Assembly: GCF_000430725.1 (NCBI RefSeq)
Contig: NZ_AUMO01000038.1
Location: 62,001-126,000, forward strand
Length of the DNA: 64,000 nucleotides
Origin: Azohydromonas australica DSM 1124
GTDB lineage: Bacteria > Pseudomonadota > Gammaproteobacteria > Burkholderiales > Burkholderiaceae_C
Direction: 5' to 3'
The notes under the pieces are model-generated. The model was not told the DNA's origin and did no database searches. It saw only the letters and a list, made by a program, of their open reading frames with translations. Positions within the stretch are counted from its first letter, which is position 1. Each line of letters opens with the position of its first letter. Position numbers and translations under genes: made by a program. Positions 62,633 through 64,000 of the stretch are shown one piece after another.

Positions 62633-64000
62633 GCGCGGTGCTGTCCAGCCCGGTGACCCGGGCCCCCTGGCGCCAGCGGCTGCGCGCGCGGTCGGCGCTG
62701 TGGCTGCTGCTGCCCATGGCGGCCGTGCTGCTGGCGACGCCGTGGCTGCCGGCCTTCCAGGTGACGCTGCTCAACCACGTCGGGCTGGCCGCCATGTCCA
62801 CGCTGGGCCTGGTGCTGCTCACCGGCGTCTGCGGCATGACCAGCTTCGGCCAAGCCGCGTTCCTGGGCCTGGGCGCCTACACGGCGGCCTGGCTCACCGC
62901 GGGCAGCGGCGTGCCCGCGGCGCTGGCGCCGCTGGCCGGCTCGCCCTGGCTGGCGCTGCCGGCGGCACTGCTGCTCACGCTGGCCATCGCCGGCGTGCTG
63001 GGGCTGCTGACGCTGCGCCTGTCGGGCCACTACCTGCCGCTGGGCACCATCTGCTGGGCGCTGGCGCTCTATTACCTGTTCGGCACCCTGGAGCCGCTGG
63101 GTGGGCACACCGGCATCACCGGCTTGCCGGCGCTGCGCATCGGCGGCTGGACCCTGGACCAGCCGCAGGAGATGGCGGTGCCGATCTGGGCCGCGCTGGG
63201 CCTGGCGCTGGTGCTGGCGCACCACCTGCTGGACTCCCGCACCGGCCGCGCCCTGCGCGCGCTCAACGGCGGGCAGGCCATGGCCGAGTCCATGGGCGTG
63301 CCGGTGCTGCAGGTGAAACTGACGGCCTTCGTGCTGTCGGCGCTGCTGGCCTGCACGTCGGGCTGGCTGTACGCGATGGAGCAGCGCTTCGTCAGCCCGG
63401 CGCCCTTCAGCCTGGGCGCGGGCATCGACGTGCTGTTCATGGCGCTGCTGGGCGGCGTGGGCCACCTGTGGGGCGCCCTGGCCGGCGCCACGCTGGTGAC
63501 GCTGGCGCGCGACTTCCTGCAGGACTGGCTGCCGCGGCTGCTGGGGCAGGGCGGCAACTACGAGGCCATCGTGTTCGGGCTGCTGATCATCGTGCTGATG
63601 CACAAGGCGCCCGAGGGGCTGTGGGGCCGGTTGCGCCAGCATCGGGCTTCGGGTGCCGCGGACGGTGCTGCTGCCGGGCCCGTGCCCTCTGCACCGCCGC
63701 TGCCGCGGCGCGCCATGCCGGCGCGCGGCTCGCTGGTGCTGCAGGTACGCGGCCTGACCCGCCGCTTCGGCGGGCTGGTGGCCAACCGCGACGTGGACCT
63801 GGAAGTGCGCGCCGGCGAGATCCTGGCCGTGATCGGGCCCAACGGCGCGGGCAAGAGCACGCTGTTCAACCAGCTCTCCTGCGTGGACCGTCCCACTGCC
63901 GGCGAGGTGCGCTTCCTGGGCCGGAGCGTGGTGGGCTGGTCGCCGCGGCGCCTGGCCGAGGCGGGCCTGTCGCGCACCTTCCAGCACGTGAAGCTGCTGC
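62629..64000 (+). CDS. LivM permease fused to LivG-type ATPase (truncated by the window)
   Basis: An open frame that runs from ATG 62629 past the right edge without a stop. The first 330 residues form a LivM-type permease ([51 protein letters not shown]). A short Ala/Pro linker follows, then an in-frame ABC ATPase of the LivG type, whose Walker [10 protein letters not shown] is seen near residue 403. Only part of the ATPase lies in the window. Such LivM-LivG fusions are known in some aromatic-acid importers. Confidence 0.85.
   Translation, partial: MSAVLSSPVTRAPWRQRLRARSALWLLLPMAAVLLATPWLPAFQVTLLNHVGLAAMSTLGLVLLTGVCGMTSFGQAAFLGLGAYTAAWLTAGSGVPAALAPLAGSPWLALPAALLLTLAIAGVLGLLTLRLSGHYLPLGTICWALALYYLFGTLEPLGGHTGITGLPALRIGGWTLDQPQEMAVPIWAALGLALVLAHHLLDSRTGRALRALNGGQAMAESMGVPVLQVKLTAFVLSALLACTSGWLYAMEQRFVSPAPFSLGAGIDVLFMALLGGVGHLWGALAGATLVTLARDFLQDWLPRLLGQGGNYEAIVFGLLIIVLMHKAPEGLWGRLRQHRASGAADGAAAGPVPSAPPLPRRAMPARGSLVLQVRGLTRRFGGLVANRDVDLEVRAGEILAVIGPNGAGKSTLFNQLSCVDRPTAGEVRFLGRSVVGWSPRRLAEAGLSRTFQHVKLL

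Overview
The window is high-GC DNA with compact, overlapping operons. It looks like a betaproteobacterium of the order Burkholderiales, probably Comamonadaceae-like. The reasons are the Gram-negative porin, the Bug-type tricarboxylate binding protein, the PEP-CTERM protein and the style of the metabolic operons; this is inferred from protein families, not from a marker gene. It carries an iteron-type replication initiator, an iteron origin and a parAB locus beside an array of identical palindromes, so it is most likely part of a megaplasmid or chromid and includes its origin and centromere region.

Layout. (1) 1-6730: a cyclic-amide (hydantoin/dihydropyrimidine-like) catabolic locus. A dihydropyrimidinase, an amidase, an MHS-family transporter and a cut-off hydantoin racemase run leftward. 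A maleate-isomerase-like enzyme, a GntR/FadR regulator and a solitary ABC ATPase run rightward. The shared promoter holds a striking set of TGTNNACA operators. (2) 6990-9491: a DUF1264 lipoprotein, azlCD amino-acid exporter genes and a divergent Lrp-type regulator. (3) 9602-15751: the replicon core, with the rep gene, 15 iterons, DnaA boxes, an AT-rich stretch, parB, parA and a 1 kb array of seven 19-bp palindromes that I propose as the centromere. (4) 15752-34018: accessory genes, namely a flavoprotein monooxygenase, a PQQ-propeller/PEP-CTERM pair, a secreted RCC1-repeat protein, two two-component systems with hybrid kinases, small exported proteins, an orphan TAXI receptor, an unrecognised protein and a sulfatase. 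(5) 34554-44770: a complete GlpSTPQUV-type glycerol ABC importer with glpD and divergent glpR, followed by an NCS1 symporter. (6) 44895-51765: a Bug protein, a methyltransferase, a porin, an aromatic aminotransferase, an M20 peptidase and its divergent LysR. (7) 51814-60016: an iac-like (indole-3-acetate degradation) operon with all of iacA, B, I, C, D, E, F and G recognisable, plus a PanE-like reductase and a class II aldolase. (8) 60415-64000: a divergent branched-chain-type ABC importer (binding protein, LivH, a LivM-LivG fusion running off the window), sharing a 14-bp promoter motif with the iac-like operon.

Working model: the replicon is a catabolic accessory chromosome. Each import system sits beside the enzymes for its likely substrate and beside a divergent regulator. 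The most interesting unexplained structures are the palindrome array by parA (two copies of a three-palindrome module with the same internal spacing), the paired TGTNNACA operators, and the 14-bp motif shared by the iac-like operon and its neighbouring transporter.
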